Source of the DNA: Chromatiaceae bacterium
GTDB lineage: Bacteria > Pseudomonadota > Gammaproteobacteria > Chromatiales > Chromatiaceae
Length of the DNA stretch: 64,000 nucleotides
Reading direction: 5' to 3'
Assembly (NCBI GenBank): GCA_024235175.1
Contig: JACKMX010000002.1
Location: forward strand, 124,001 to 188,000
Positions 18,055-27,146 of the stretch are shown here, piece after piece. Both the position numbers and the translations under genes were made by a program. The notes under the pieces were generated by a model, which saw only the letters and a program-made list of their open reading frames with translations, ran no database searches and was not told the DNA's origin. Numbering within the stretch: the first letter of the stretch is position 1; every line of letters begins with the position of its first letter.

Positions 18055-18404
18055 CGAGGTTCCCGTTATTAGCCCGAATCTTTCATAAATTATGCTTGAT
18101 CTCGCTTGTCTCTTGATTCCACAAAAAATATCTCCTCAGTCGGCCGTAGTCACTGATACGCCACTCCTTCGGAAATTTCCTTGTGAAACCAATATACTGC
18201 GCGATATCGGCACAAATTTATGAAGTCTTCGGGTTAGGAAAGTATAACCTCCCGTCAGGCGCAAACAGCGAGTCTGTAGCGAAAAGAGATAAGGTGTACA
18301 GCCGGTGATCTTCAACCAAGTGGCAGATCCCCTCTCCCTCACAAGGGAGAGGGGGCTTGCGCGACACCCCCCTTATGGGAGAGGGTGCTCCGGAGAGGAA
18401 CTTT
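18055..18404. other. Intergenic region upstream of recC with a dispersed repeat
   Basis: No gene is supported here. A perfect hairpin with 11-bp arms CCCCTCTCCCT and AGGGAGAGGGG lies at 18329-18354 and is followed by a GCGACACCC string. The same unit recurs near 31990-32028, so it is a dispersed repeat rather than a specific terminator. A recC promoter must lie in the part nearest 18055, but none is clear. Confidence 0.6.
18329..18370. repeat. Dispersed hairpin repeat, copy 1
   Basis: This is a stem with 11-bp arms and a 4-base loop, followed by GGCTTGCGCGACACCC. It is nearly identical to the right half of the element at 31891-32028, with differences confined to the loop and a few bases after the stem. 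Confidence 0.75.
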
Positions 18405-18692
18405 CTACTTGCTACTCTGCCCTATCACCGGATTACCGATGCGGATGGCATCTCTGTTCAGATCGACCAACCGTTGGCTTACACCTTTGACCAGCGCCAG
18501 ATCATCTGCCGACTTGAAGGCGCCATACTGATTACGGTGGGCAACAATGGCTCTCGCCTTGGCTTCGCCGACACCATTGAGGGCGGTCGCCAGGGTATCG
18601 GCGTCGGCGCTATTGATATCGACGGATCCGGCCAAGAGGTTTGTGGAGACGAGCAGCAGTACGGTGAACAACATCCTTGTGAACCATTCCAT
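18405..18692 (-). CDS. ComEA-like helix-hairpin-helix protein
   Basis: This is a small secreted protein of 95 residues with a signal peptide ending near LLAGS. It is followed by the ComEA-type domain: VDINSADADTLATALNGVGEAKARAI, then AFKSADDLALVKGVS. ComEA binds incoming DNA in the periplasm during natural transformation. Short stand-alone versions like this are widespread in gammaproteobacteria, and many have no proven competence role. The ATG at 18692 has AGGAG about 9 bases upstream, so I prefer it to the GTG three codons earlier. Confidence 0.88.
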   Translation of the reverse strand: MEWFTRMLFTVLLLVSTNLLAGSVDINSADADTLATALNGVGEAKARAIVAHRNQYGAFKSADDLALVKGVSQRLVDLNRDAIRIGNPVIGQSSK

Positions 18693-18804
18693 GGTTAACA
18701 CTCCTGTTTATTTAAGATTGAGACCGGGCAGCTTTGACCCGGCTGCCTCCCTCCTGGAAGCAGCTTTCAGACTAAATTGCCACCGCTCCCTTGTCAACCG
18801 TCCA

Positions 18805-19518
18805 TCAACAGAACCCGGCAATCTCCGCCTGAATCGCCCGCAGACTCTCGAGTGGGTCGGGAGCAGCAGTGATCGGCCGGCCGATCACCAGCATATCGGC
18901 ACCGTTGTTCAAGGCATCCAGTGGGGTCATCACCCGCTTCTGGTCATTCTGGGAAACACTGAGTGGCCTTACCCCTGGCGTAACCAGCAGGAATTCCCGG
19001 TCCACCTGATCCCGCACCGCAGCGGCCTCAAGAGGAGAGCAGACGATTCCGTCAAGTCCGGAAAAATGGGCCAATCCGGCCAGCCGCTGTACATTCTCAA
19101 CCGCTGTTCCGGAATATCCTACCTCGGCAAGATCTCTCTCACTCAGACTCGTCAGGATAGTAACCGCCACCAGCAGCGGCCGTTCCGGTCGCCGTTCCAG
19201 ACGCTCTCTCGCGGCCTCCATCATGCGCCTTCCGCCTGAGGCATGCAGATTTATCATCCAGACCCCGAGATCAGCTGCCGCTTCGCAGGCTGCCGCAACG
19301 GTATTCGGAATATCGTGAAATTTCAGATCGAGAAAGACCTGAAAGCCCATTGCCGCCAGCGTTTCCACAAATGCCGGTCCAAGGCGCGTAAACATCTCTT
19401 TCCCGACCTTAAGCCGGCACAGCGAAGGATCGAGCTGCGAGATCAGATCCAGGGCGGGTTCCTTGGAGGAAAAATCGAGCGCAACAATGATACGGGGATT
19501 TCTATCTATAACATTCAT
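18805..19518 (-). CDS. pyrF: Orotidine 5'-phosphate decarboxylase
   Basis: PyrF makes UMP from OMP, the last step of de novo pyrimidine synthesis. The active-site signature FLDLKFHDIPNTV lies near residue 60 with the catalytic Lys and Asp. The phosphate-binding VTPGVRP and VIGRPITAAPDP strings lie near the C-terminus. The 237-residue length is usual. It follows lapB on the same strand after 79 bases, an order common in gammaproteobacteria. Confidence 0.96.
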   Translation of the reverse strand: MNVIDRNPRIIVALDFSSKEPALDLISQLDPSLCRLKVGKEMFTRLGPAFVETLAAMGFQVFLDLKFHDIPNTVAAACEAAADLGVWMINLHASGGRRMMEAARERLERRPERPLLVAVTILTSLSERDLAEVGYSGTAVENVQRLAGLAHFSGLDGIVCSPLEAAAVRDQVDREFLLVTPGVRPLSVSQNDQKRVMTPLDALNNGADMLVIGRPITAAPDPLESLRAIQAEIAGFC

Positions 19519-19597
19519 TATATTCCATATATTACTGATAGTAATAACATTAATAAATCATAAACAAGCGCTGGCAGTCGTTATGAACATACTGGAT

Positions 19598-20767
19598 TCA
19601 AATTTGCGAAGACCCATGTACCGGCTTGATCCTGCTCCAGGTTTTACAGCCTGGGCACTGCCAATGCAGCGTCTTGGCCATAAACCCGCAATGAGTGCAC
19701 TGATACCCCGGCCGACCCGCCAACAGCTTTTTCAACAGTTGCCGGAGCAGCTGCAACATATCAGCTGCTGATCCCTCCATCTCCTTCACACCCAGCGCAA
19801 TCAGCCGATCCATACCCTCGATATCAGGGTACTTCTGAAGGTATGCTGAGAGAAATTCCACAGCCGCCGCTTCACCTTCATCCGCCTGAATCATATCGGT
19901 CAAAGCCAGCGCCGGGTCTATCCCATGGTTTCGTTGATAAAGTTGACGCAAGAAGAGGGAGAGATCTTCACGATTACCGGTCTGCCGATAACACTCCAGT
20001 AGCATGGGTAAAACTTCAGGCAGATATTCAGCATCCTGTCGTTCGACCTTTTCCAGCGTTTCTATAGCGCTAGCGCAGGCTCCGTCACCGACCTCCAGCT
20101 TTCCTTTGATCAGGGTGGCACGCACACAATCCGCATCACATGCCTGTGCATTTTTGAGGTAGTGCATCGTCTGGGCCCGGTCCCCGCTCAGCTCGGCCTC
20201 TTCAGCCAACTCACAGTAGTAGTGTGCCCGCTCCAATTTCAATGACCTGCCGGAAATCTGCCCCAGTCGACTGGCCACCTGCAGACACTTCTCCCAATCC
20301 TTCTCCTGCTGGTAGATGATCAACAGATTCTGCAGCGCTGGTTCCTGGTGGCTCTTCATCTCATCCAGCTCATTGAACAGATTCTCAGCCCGGTCGAACA
20401 AGCCCGCACGCATGTAGTCCTGGCCCAATTCCAGCAGCGCCTGCGCGCGGTGACCACGGTTCAGTGTGGGTCGGGCTATCAGGTTCTGATGGATACGGAT
20501 AGCTCGATCCACTTCGCCCCTGCGACGAAACAGGTTGCCCAGAGCCAGATGCGTCTCTACCGTCTCACTATCCACTTCAAGCATCTGCACAAACACATCT
20601 ATCGCTTTATCGGGCTGTTCATTCAACAGAAAATTCAATCCCTTGAAATAGGCAGGCGTGTAATCGTTTCGGGGAACTTCCGTCATCCGCGCGTTACGCT
20701 TCGCCGCATACCAGCCGGATGCAGCTGCAACGGGCAACAGCAGCCACAGAATGTCCTGTAAGACCAC
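19598..20767 (-). CDS. lapB: Lipopolysaccharide assembly protein LapB
   Basis: LapB is an inner-membrane TPR protein that controls LpxC turnover and lipopolysaccharide assembly. It has an N-terminal membrane anchor (about residues 3-18), then nine or so TPR units, and a C-terminal rubredoxin-like metal site made of CTHCG and CPGCKTW. The 389-residue length is typical. It starts with GTG directly after the lapA stop, with AAGGA seven bases upstream, so the two are co-translated. Confidence 0.95.
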   Translation of the reverse strand: MVLQDILWLLLPVAAASGWYAAKRNARMTEVPRNDYTPAYFKGLNFLLNEQPDKAIDVFVQMLEVDSETVETHLALGNLFRRRGEVDRAIRIHQNLIARPTLNRGHRAQALLELGQDYMRAGLFDRAENLFNELDEMKSHQEPALQNLLIIYQQEKDWEKCLQVASRLGQISGRSLKLERAHYYCELAEEAELSGDRAQTMHYLKNAQACDADCVRATLIKGKLEVGDGACASAIETLEKVERQDAEYLPEVLPMLLECYRQTGNREDLSLFLRQLYQRNHGIDPALALTDMIQADEGEAAAVEFLSAYLQKYPDIEGMDRLIALGVKEMEGSAADMLQLLRQLLKKLLAGRPGYQCTHCGFMAKTLHWQCPGCKTWSRIKPVHGSSQI

Positions 20768-21055
20768 TCAGTCGTCCTTCATGGGCATGGTTCTGAGATT
20801 TTGAACTTCCTGAGATGCCAGGCGCGCCTCCCGGCGCAAGTTGGCATTTTCATGCTTCAGGCTGGCAAGGCCGCCCAGCCCGGCCAGAATACCTAGTAAC
20901 GCTCCGAAACAAACCGCGCCGACCAGCACCACCGACAAGGGAAGCACTGTAGAACCGAAGTAATAGTTGAGATTGACATTTTCGGCGTTCATCACCGCAA
21001 AAGCGGCACCAACCAACATCACCAGAAGGATGAACAGCAGTTTGAAGAATCGCAC
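20768..21055 (-). CDS. lapA: LapA-domain inner-membrane protein
   Basis: This 95-residue protein has two transmembrane segments (about 4-22 and 40-62) and a short coiled cytoplasmic tail with many Arg and Glu. The NLNYYFGSTVLPLSVVLVGAVCFGALLG stretch is characteristic of LapA (formerly YciS, DUF1049). It directly precedes lapB, as in other gammaproteobacteria. The usual upstream neighbours rpsA and ihfB are absent; fliK lies upstream instead. Confidence 0.93.
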   Translation of the reverse strand: MRFFKLLFILLVMLVGAAFAVMNAENVNLNYYFGSTVLPLSVVLVGAVCFGALLGILAGLGGLASLKHENANLRREARLASQEVQNLRTMPMKDD

Positions 21056-21184
21056 GACTGGGGAGCTCCTCGACCGATTTCACCAAACGGCAATGATACC
21101 CGTACCCTCCCGTGGATCGCCACTTGTTTGTCGCCGGCCCGGGGATCCGGATCCAGCGTCAGAACAGATGCTTTTATGACACGG

Positions 21185-22288
21185 TTATGCGTAGTCGTTG
21201 AGCAGTCCATCAACCACGCCGTGAACAACGACCTGCTCCTGGTTGTCAGAGCTCTCGTAACCCGACTGGTCCGCAACATGTCCGGCGGCTCCATGGTGCC
21301 CATTGCGGGCATCCTCACCTGCCGCCTGCTGTCCGGAACTGCCACGTTGCCCGACATCAACATGGGTCAGTTGCAGATTATTCTCCTGAAACATCTCGCG
21401 CAGCCGTGGGATGCTCGCTTCCAAAACCTCTCTGACTACTGCATGTTGGGCATGAAAGCTAACCGACGCCTGATCCTGCTGCATCGACAGTTTTATATCT
21501 ATGGGTCCCAGATGAGCCGGACTGATCTTCAGGGATACCGTCTGCACCGAGTTGCCCACCATCCAGATGACACGCTCACCCAAGCCCTGCTCCCAGCCTT
21601 TGCCTGCCAGCGGCGTCTCCAGCGCAGGCATGACGGGCGAACCGATACGCGTCGCCGCCGCTTCCACTGCTTTAAATGCAGAAACCGGGCTAATGGCAAC
21701 CGCTGCAGCAATATCCTGCATCGCTGATCCACGGGTGCGGGCGATGGAGTCTGAATCGGCGCCCAAGAACTGTGAAGTAAACCCTGGGGCTGACTGCTCA
21801 ACACTACCGGGAAGGGCTTTGGGCACATCCATCCCCAGCTCAGACCGGACATCAGTCGTAAAGATTTTGCCACCGACCAAGGCCGGCACAGCCCCGGTTT
21901 CAGGGTTCGCCAACCTGACCAACGGGGCAGAAACCCCTTCCGCAATTTGGGCAGCGGCCTGTTGCTGGTTGGCCACTGCCAGAGTCGCGAAAATGGGAAG
22001 TGTCGATTCACCGGGCATCAGATCAAATTCGCTACCCGGAACTGCCGCAGGCGGCAATCCGTTGCCATCGGTGAGCAATGCTTCAATCTGGCTGAAATCC
22101 TGCTGCGGAAGCAAACCCTTCAACGCTTCAAGCAGTTCCGGAACGGCATTCTGCTGTTCAATAAGATCTGAAAATTCAATACCTTGCAGCTTATGCGAAG
22201 CGCCACCACCAGTTTTTTCCATATCTGATATAGCTTTCAGACAGGAGCTGAAACTGCCTGTGCCCGCACTGTTTACTGGTCCGTTCAT
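21185..22288 (-). CDS. fliK: Flagellar hook-length control protein FliK-like
   Basis: The protein has 367 residues with a variable, low-complexity N-terminal two thirds rich in Ala, Gly and Ser. It has a C-terminal Flg_hook domain at about 225-310 (SLKISPAHLGPIDIKLSMQQ, then VREVLEASIPRLREMF). FliK measures hook length and switches export specificity. No other flagellar gene is visible in the window, so this copy is isolated from any flagellar operon here. It may be a second FliK-like protein. The C-terminal tail is His- and Gln-rich. Confidence 0.82.
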   Translation of the reverse strand: MNGPVNSAGTGSFSSCLKAISDMEKTGGGASHKLQGIEFSDLIEQQNAVPELLEALKGLLPQQDFSQIEALLTDGNGLPPAAVPGSEFDLMPGESTLPIFATLAVANQQQAAAQIAEGVSAPLVRLANPETGAVPALVGGKIFTTDVRSELGMDVPKALPGSVEQSAPGFTSQFLGADSDSIARTRGSAMQDIAAAVAISPVSAFKAVEAAATRIGSPVMPALETPLAGKGWEQGLGERVIWMVGNSVQTVSLKISPAHLGPIDIKLSMQQDQASVSFHAQHAVVREVLEASIPRLREMFQENNLQLTHVDVGQRGSSGQQAAGEDARNGHHGAAGHVADQSGYESSDNQEQVVVHGVVDGLLNDYA

Positions 22289-22514
22289 GTTGCTAAACCT
22301 GAATTCGAAAGAAGCTGCAGCATACGTTGCAGGTCGCGTGCCAAAAAGGCTTGCGGCTCCTCTCTATGTGCCTCACTTTACCGAAAGCTTCCTGTATGCC
22401 GCTGGCACTATCCATGAACTCTGACAACGCCCGTGAACCGGCTCCAGTGATTTGTCAAAGGGTTGTTTGAGCCAGGCACCGGGCTCGTAAACAGTTTCTC
22501 ATTGCCAGACTCGG

Positions 22515-23318
22515 CTATTTCAGGCCGAGCACATCCTGCATGTCGAACATGCCGCTGTCGTGCTGGGAAATCCAGCGTGCCGCACGCACCGCACCTTTGG
22601 CGAATGTCATTCTGCTGGATGCCTTGTGCGTAATCTCCACCCGTTCGCCGATATCGGCAAACATCACCGTATGCTCACCCACAATGTCCCCGGCGCGAAT
22701 GGTTTCAAAACCGATTGTTGTGCGCTCCCTCTCACCGGCCACTCCCTCTCGGCCGTAAACCGCACAGGTTTTGAGGTCCCTGCCCAACGCTGCCGCCACC
22801 ACCTCACCCATGCGCAGCGCGGTTCCGGAAGGAGCATCGATCTTATGGCGGTGATGCGCCTCAATCACCTCGATATCCACATTGTCGCCCATAACCCTCG
22901 CTGTCATATCGAGCAGCTTCAGGCAGAGATTGACGCCAATGCTCATATTGGGGGCGAACACGATTCCAATTTCCAGCGCTGCCGCACTTAACTCAGCCTT
23001 CTGTTCATCACTGAATCCGGTGGTGCCGATCACCATTTTCTTGCCCTTGGTCCGACACACTGCCAAGTGCCGGAGTGTCGCTTCCGGTCTGGTGAAATCG
23101 ATAACAAGATCAAAATCATCCACCACAGGCGCAAGATCATCCACCAGCCTGACGCCACAGCGGCCCACTCCTGCGATCTCCCCGGCATCGCTGCCGATCA
23201 GACTGCTCTCTGCCTGTTCGGTGGCTGCTCCAAGCACCAGGTCCTCGGCCTGATCAATCGCTTCGATGAGCGATCTTCCCATGCGCCCTGCGGCGCCTAC
23301 TACCGCAACTCTGATCAT
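22515..23318 (-). CDS. dapB: 4-hydroxy-tetrahydrodipicolinate reductase
   Basis: DapB makes tetrahydrodipicolinate in the lysine/diaminopimelate pathway. The NAD(P)-binding motif VVGAAGRMGRSL is at the N-terminus, and the catalytic and substrate-binding EAHHRHKIDAPSGTA string is near residue 160. I chose the ATG at 23318 because AGGGG lies six bases upstream; the frame is open two codons earlier. It follows dnaJ on the same strand, a frequent order in gammaproteobacteria. Confidence 0.96.
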   Translation of the reverse strand: MIRVAVVGAAGRMGRSLIEAIDQAEDLVLGAATEQAESSLIGSDAGEIAGVGRCGVRLVDDLAPVVDDFDLVIDFTRPEATLRHLAVCRTKGKKMVIGTTGFSDEQKAELSAAALEIGIVFAPNMSIGVNLCLKLLDMTARVMGDNVDIEVIEAHHRHKIDAPSGTALRMGEVVAAALGRDLKTCAVYGREGVAGERERTTIGFETIRAGDIVGEHTVMFADIGERVEITHKASSRMTFAKGAVRAARWISQHDSGMFDMQDVLGLK

Positions 23319-23445
23319 ATCCAACCCCTATTGAACCGTTGTTGGTTATATTTACCGGGATTTTCATCTTCTCCAGCAGGAGAAAAGAGTAATGTAAAAA
23401 TAAAATATTCAATGGTTTACAACATCACTTTGACCCTTTTTTTAG

Positions 23446-23497
23446 GAGGGTGCAGGGATGCAACCTTTTACGAAACCCTCATTAGAGTGAGGGATGG
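23446..23497. repeat. Fragment of dispersed repeat, copy 2
   Basis: Between dapB and dnaJ the string AACCTTTTACGAAACCCT followed by a CCCTCATTAGAGTGAGGG hairpin is related, in inverse orientation, to the left end of the element at 31891-32028 (GGGTGTCGTAAAAGG). It appears to be a partial or diverged copy. Confidence 0.45.
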
Positions 23498-23509
23498 ATA
23501 GATTTAAAT

Positions 23510-24643
23510 CTAGAAACCGACACCCTCAAAAAATTTCTTGACCCCATCCATCCAGGACGAGGAGTGCGGGCTGTGTTTACCCCCGGTGCCGGACATGGTC
23601 TCTTCAAACCTGCGCAACAGATCTTTCTGTTTCTCGGTAAGATGAACAGGTGTCTCCACCAGCACCTTGCACAGCAGGTCTCCGATCGGTCCGCCGCGGA
23701 CCGGCTTGACTCCTTTGCCGCGGATACGGAACATCTTGCCGCCCTGAGTTCCTTCGGGGATTTTCAGCATCACCTTGCCGTTCAGGGTTGGCACTTCCAA
23801 CTCTCCGCCAAGCGCTGCATCGACAAAGGAGATCGGAACCTCGCAATAGAGGTTGTTATCCTGCCGGGTGAAGATGCTGTGCTCCTTCACCGCCACCTGA
23901 ACATAGAGATCGCCGGCCGGACCACCATGCTCTCCCGCCTCACCCTCACCGGCCAGGCGAATCCTATCCCCGGTATCCACTCCGGGAGGCACTTTGACCG
24001 AAAGTGTCTTGTGCTGCTGAACCCGGCCGGCACCATGGCATGCGCTGCAGGGATCTTCAATTACCGTGCCCTGACCGCGGCAGGTGGGGCAGGTCTGCTG
24101 GACAGAGAAAAAACCCTGCTGCATTCGCACCTGCCCGTGGCCGGCACAGGTCGAACAGGTCTTGGGTGAACTGCCTTTTTTTGCACCGCTGCCGTTGCAG
24201 ACGTTGCACTTCACCATCGTCGGTACCCGTACGGTGACGCTGGTGCCTGCCACCGCATCCTCCAGCGACAGCTGTAAGTTGTAGCGAAGATCCGCACCCC
24301 GGTGGACCTGGGATCGGCCACCGCCGCGAGCGCCAAAAATATCGCCGAAAACATCTCCGAAAATATCACTGAAACTTCCGCCGCCCGGACCGGGCCCGGC
24401 ACCCATGCCCGGATCCACGCCGGCATGCCCGAACTGATCGTAGGCCATGCGCTTCTGTGGATCAGAAAGCACCTCGTAAGCCTCTTTGGCCTCCTTGAAC
24501 TTTACCTCTGAGTCTGCGGCGCTATCCCCGCTGTTTCTGTCCGGGTGGTACTTCATCGCCAGCCTGCGGTAAGCTTTTTTTAAATCTGCTTCGCTGGCAT
24601 TTTTGCTGACACCCAGAATTTCGTAGTAATCGCGTTTTGACAT
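23510..24643 (-). CDS. dnaJ: Chaperone protein DnaJ
   Basis: DnaJ delivers substrates to DnaK and stimulates its ATPase. The J domain (about 1-70) has the HPD motif in KYHPDRN, followed by a Gly/Phe-rich linker. Four CxxCxGxG-type zinc motifs lie at about 147-210 (CNVCNGSGA, CSTCAGHG, CPTCRGQG, CSACHGAG). The C-terminal substrate-binding domain is complete at 377 residues. It lies downstream of dnaK, separated by a hairpin and a MITE that may weaken read-through. Confidence 0.97.
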   Translation of the reverse strand: MSKRDYYEILGVSKNASEADLKKAYRRLAMKYHPDRNSGDSAADSEVKFKEAKEAYEVLSDPQKRMAYDQFGHAGVDPGMGAGPGPGGGSFSDIFGDVFGDIFGARGGGRSQVHRGADLRYNLQLSLEDAVAGTSVTVRVPTMVKCNVCNGSGAKKGSSPKTCSTCAGHGQVRMQQGFFSVQQTCPTCRGQGTVIEDPCSACHGAGRVQQHKTLSVKVPPGVDTGDRIRLAGEGEAGEHGGPAGDLYVQVAVKEHSIFTRQDNNLYCEVPISFVDAALGGELEVPTLNGKVMLKIPEGTQGGKMFRIRGKGVKPVRGGPIGDLLCKVLVETPVHLTEKQKDLLRRFEETMSGTGGKHSPHSSSWMDGVKKFFEGVGF

Positions 24644-24753
24644 ATTTTTTCCAGTACTCCACCGGATCGATATTGATGGCGTACTTCCTTTAACCCGTTC
24701 GGCTGGCCGAGTTTAAAAAGCGCAGACAGAACGCCCGCTTTTTAAACAGCAAA

Positions 24754-24780
24754 ACGTGCAGGCGTAAAACGCCGGCACGT
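24754..24780. terminator. Hairpin between dnaK and dnaJ
   Basis: ACGTGC and GCACGT arms enclose a second stem GGCGT/ACGCC with an AAA-type loop. There is no U-tract on the dnaJ-sense strand, so it is more likely an attenuator or RNA-processing site than a full terminator. Confidence 0.5.
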
Positions 24781-24784
24781 CCTA

Positions 24785-25051
24785 GGGCCTGTTAACACTA
24801 TGCGGATATCCATCGACGGCGGCTATTTTTCCACAGGGCAAGGCGCACTGAGCGTAGTGTACTTGCCGTACATAAGCGAAAGTGCAACGCAACCCTGGGG
24901 AAAAATAGCCCCGTCCCTTCGGGTTGGCGCTCAAATGAGCCCATCCCGTGTTGCACATCGCTTGTTTGGAACAACCAAACCGCACTCTGCGCGCCTTGGC
25001 TGGGCTCATTTGAGCGCCAACGCTGGGCATCCGCATAGTATTAACAGGCCC
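24785..25051. mobile_element. MITE with TA target duplication between dnaK and dnaJ
   Basis: This non-coding element of 267 bp has terminal inverted repeats that start GGGCCTGTTAA at one end and mirror it at the other (AACAGGCCC), matching over about 22 bases with one or two mismatches. A TA dinucleotide lies directly outside both ends (24783-24784 and 25052-25053). Inside is a second pair of inverted segments (GGCGCTCAAATGAGCCCA and its complement), so most of the element can fold on itself. TA duplication is typical of IS630/Tc1-type transposition. The small ORFs on both strands are by-products of the palindrome. Confidence 0.85.
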
Positions 25052-25062
25052 TAATCAAAGCA

Positions 25063-25080
25063 GCCCGGCCGAAGCCGGGC
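25063..25080 (-). terminator. Terminator-like hairpin after dnaK
   Basis: On the minus strand a GCCCGGC stem closes over a UUCG-type tetraloop with GCCGGGC, about 15 bases past the dnaK stop, followed by TGCTTTGATT. The stem is strong but the U-tract is poor, so partial termination is likely, leaving less transcription for dnaJ. Confidence 0.6.
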
Positions 25081-25094
25081 CGCAGATAAAAATA

Positions 25095-27038
25095 CTATTT
25101 CTTGTCGTCCTTTACTTCTTCGAACTCTGCATCCACTACGTCGTCGCCGGTATCCGATGATGAGGTGCTGGCCTTGGCGCCACCGGCTGTCCCTTTAGCG
25201 GCTTCTTCGGCTGCACCCTGTTGGGAATAGAGCCGTTCTGCCATTTTGCCGGAGGCGTCGGTCAAGACCTTGGTCTTGGCCTCTATGGTCTCCTTGTCGC
25301 CCTCCTTCATAACTGCCTCGAGATCCTTGATTGCCGACTCTATAGCCTCTTTCTCACCGGCTTCAAGTTTATCCTCGCCCAGCTCTTTCATCGACTTTCT
25401 GGTGGCATGAATCATTGCATCCGCCTGATTGCGTGCCTGCACCAGTTCGTGGAACTTCCGGTCTTCATCGGCATGCGCCTCAGCATCCTTGACCATACGT
25501 TCGATCTCCTCCTCATTGAGGCCGGAGGATGCTTTGATGACGATCGATTGCTGCTTGCCGGTTGCCTTGTCCTTGGCCGATACATGCAGAATGCCGTTTG
25601 CGTCGATGTCGAAGCTCACTTCGATCTGCGGCATGCCGCGTGGCGCCGGCGGGATATCACTCAGGTCAAAGCGGCCCAGGGACTTGTTCGCTGCCGCCTG
25701 CTCACGTTCACCCTGCAGGACGTGTACCGTCACTGCCGTCTGGTTGTCATCGGCAGTGGAGAACACCTGCTGGGCCTTGGTCGGAATGGTGGTGTTCTTG
25801 TCGATCAGCTTGGTCATGACGCCACCCATGGTCTCTATTCCCAGGGAGAGCGGTGTCACGTCAAGCAGCAGCACATCCTTGACCTCGCCGGTCAACACGC
25901 CGCCCTGAATAGCCGCACCCACTGCGACCGCTTCGTCCGGGTTGACGTCCTTACGCGGTGCCTTGCCAAAAATCTCCTCCACTTTCGCCTGTACCATCGG
26001 CATACGGGTCTGGCCGCCGACCAGGATCACATCGTCGATATCGGCAGCCGTCTCACCGGCGTCATTCAGTGCCACCCGGCAGGGATCCACCGTACGGGCC
26101 ACCAGATCCTCAACCAGAGACTCCAGTTTTGCCCGGGTCAGCTTGATATTGAGATGTTTGGGACCGCTTGCATCGGCGGTGATGTAAGGCAGGTTTATAT
26201 CCGTCTGCTGACTGGAGGAGAGTTCAATTTTTGCCTTTTCAGCCCCCTCTTTCAACCGCTGCAGCGCCAGCGGGTCATTGCGCAGATCCACGCCCTGATC
26301 CTTTTTAAACGTGGAAACCAGGAAATCGATGATTCGCATATCGAAATCCTCGCCGCCGAGGAAGGTATCACCGTTGGTCGAGAGCACTTCGAACTGATGC
26401 TCACCGTCGATCTCAGCGATTTCGATGATGGAGATGTCAAAGGTGCCGCCGCCCAGATCATAGACCGCGATCTTCCGGTCGCCTGACTTTTTATCCATGC
26501 CGTAAGCCAGCGCTGCCGCAGTAGGCTCGTTGATGATGCGTTTCACTTCCAGCCCTGCGATGCGGCCCGCATCTTTGGTAGCCTGGCGCTGGGAGTCATT
26601 GAAGTACGCCGGAACCGTGATGACCGCCTCAGTTACTGCTTCGCCCAGGTAGGCCTCGGCAGTATCCTTCATCTTCTGCAGCACCTTGGCAGACACCTCC
26701 GGTGGTGCCATCTTTTTTCCGTTTGCCTCGATCCAGGCGTCACCGTTATCAGCCTTGACGATCCTGTACGGCACCATGTCCATGTCACGCTTCACCACAT
26801 CATCACCAAATCGACGTCCGATCAGACGTTTAATGGCGAACAGGGTATTCTTGGGATTGGTGACCGCCTGTCGCTTGGCCGACTGACCGACCAGCACTTC
26901 GCCATCGCCACTGAACGCCACGATGGACGGGGTGGTGCGATCACCCTCGCTGTTTTCGATGACCCGTGCGGTTTTGCCTTCCATCACTGCCACGCAGGAG
27001 TTGGTGGTTCCCAGGTCGATGCCTATGATTTTTCCCAT
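25095..27038 (-). CDS. dnaK: Chaperone protein DnaK (Hsp70)
   Basis: This 647-residue ATP-driven chaperone starts with the phosphate-binding GIDLGTTNSCVAV, then IINEPTAAALAYG and the AVYDLGGGTFDISI and VGGQTRMP motifs in the ATPase domain. The substrate-binding domain and a C-terminal acidic tail (TGDDVVDAEFEEV) follow. It is transcribed after grpE and has its own sigma-32-type promoter at 27091-27119. GGAG precedes the ATG. The 421-codon antisense ORF over it is a known artefact of dnaK codon use. Confidence 0.98.
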   Translation of the reverse strand: MGKIIGIDLGTTNSCVAVMEGKTARVIENSEGDRTTPSIVAFSGDGEVLVGQSAKRQAVTNPKNTLFAIKRLIGRRFGDDVVKRDMDMVPYRIVKADNGDAWIEANGKKMAPPEVSAKVLQKMKDTAEAYLGEAVTEAVITVPAYFNDSQRQATKDAGRIAGLEVKRIINEPTAAALAYGMDKKSGDRKIAVYDLGGGTFDISIIEIAEIDGEHQFEVLSTNGDTFLGGEDFDMRIIDFLVSTFKKDQGVDLRNDPLALQRLKEGAEKAKIELSSSQQTDINLPYITADASGPKHLNIKLTRAKLESLVEDLVARTVDPCRVALNDAGETAADIDDVILVGGQTRMPMVQAKVEEIFGKAPRKDVNPDEAVAVGAAIQGGVLTGEVKDVLLLDVTPLSLGIETMGGVMTKLIDKNTTIPTKAQQVFSTADDNQTAVTVHVLQGEREQAAANKSLGRFDLSDIPPAPRGMPQIEVSFDIDANGILHVSAKDKATGKQQSIVIKASSGLNEEEIERMVKDAEAHADEDRKFHELVQARNQADAMIHATRKSMKELGEDKLEAGEKEAIESAIKDLEAVMKEGDKETIEAKTKVLTDASGKMAERLYSQQGAAEEAAKGTAGGAKASTSSSDTGDDVVDAEFEEVKDDKK

Positions 27039-27090
27039 TTGCTGTCTCCAGTAAAACGCTGACTTTCTAATTGATCTTTATTGCCTACCC

Positions 27091-27119
27091 AGATGGGGCA
27101 TGAACGGATTGTTTTCAAG
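27091..27119 (-). promoter_or_regulatory. Sigma-32 heat-shock promoter upstream of dnaK
   Basis: On the minus strand CTTGAAA (27113-27119) is followed after 14 bases by CCCCATCT (27091-27098). This matches the sigma-32 consensus CTTGAAA-N11-16-CCCCATNT at every defined base. It lies in the grpE-dnaK gap about 50 bases before the dnaK start, so dnaK and dnaJ can be heat-induced independently of hrcA-grpE. Confidence 0.88.
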
Positions 27120-27146
27120 GCTGAAAACCATTGATTGACGCCTGAT

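Noticed and set aside
24782..25054. Two 84-codon ORFs on opposite strands between dnaK and dnaJ
   Set aside because: Both are produced by the palindromic structure of the MITE and mirror each other.
25221..26486. 421-codon ORF antisense to dnaK
   Set aside because: Long open antisense frames are a known result of dnaK codon use. It has no start signal of its own.
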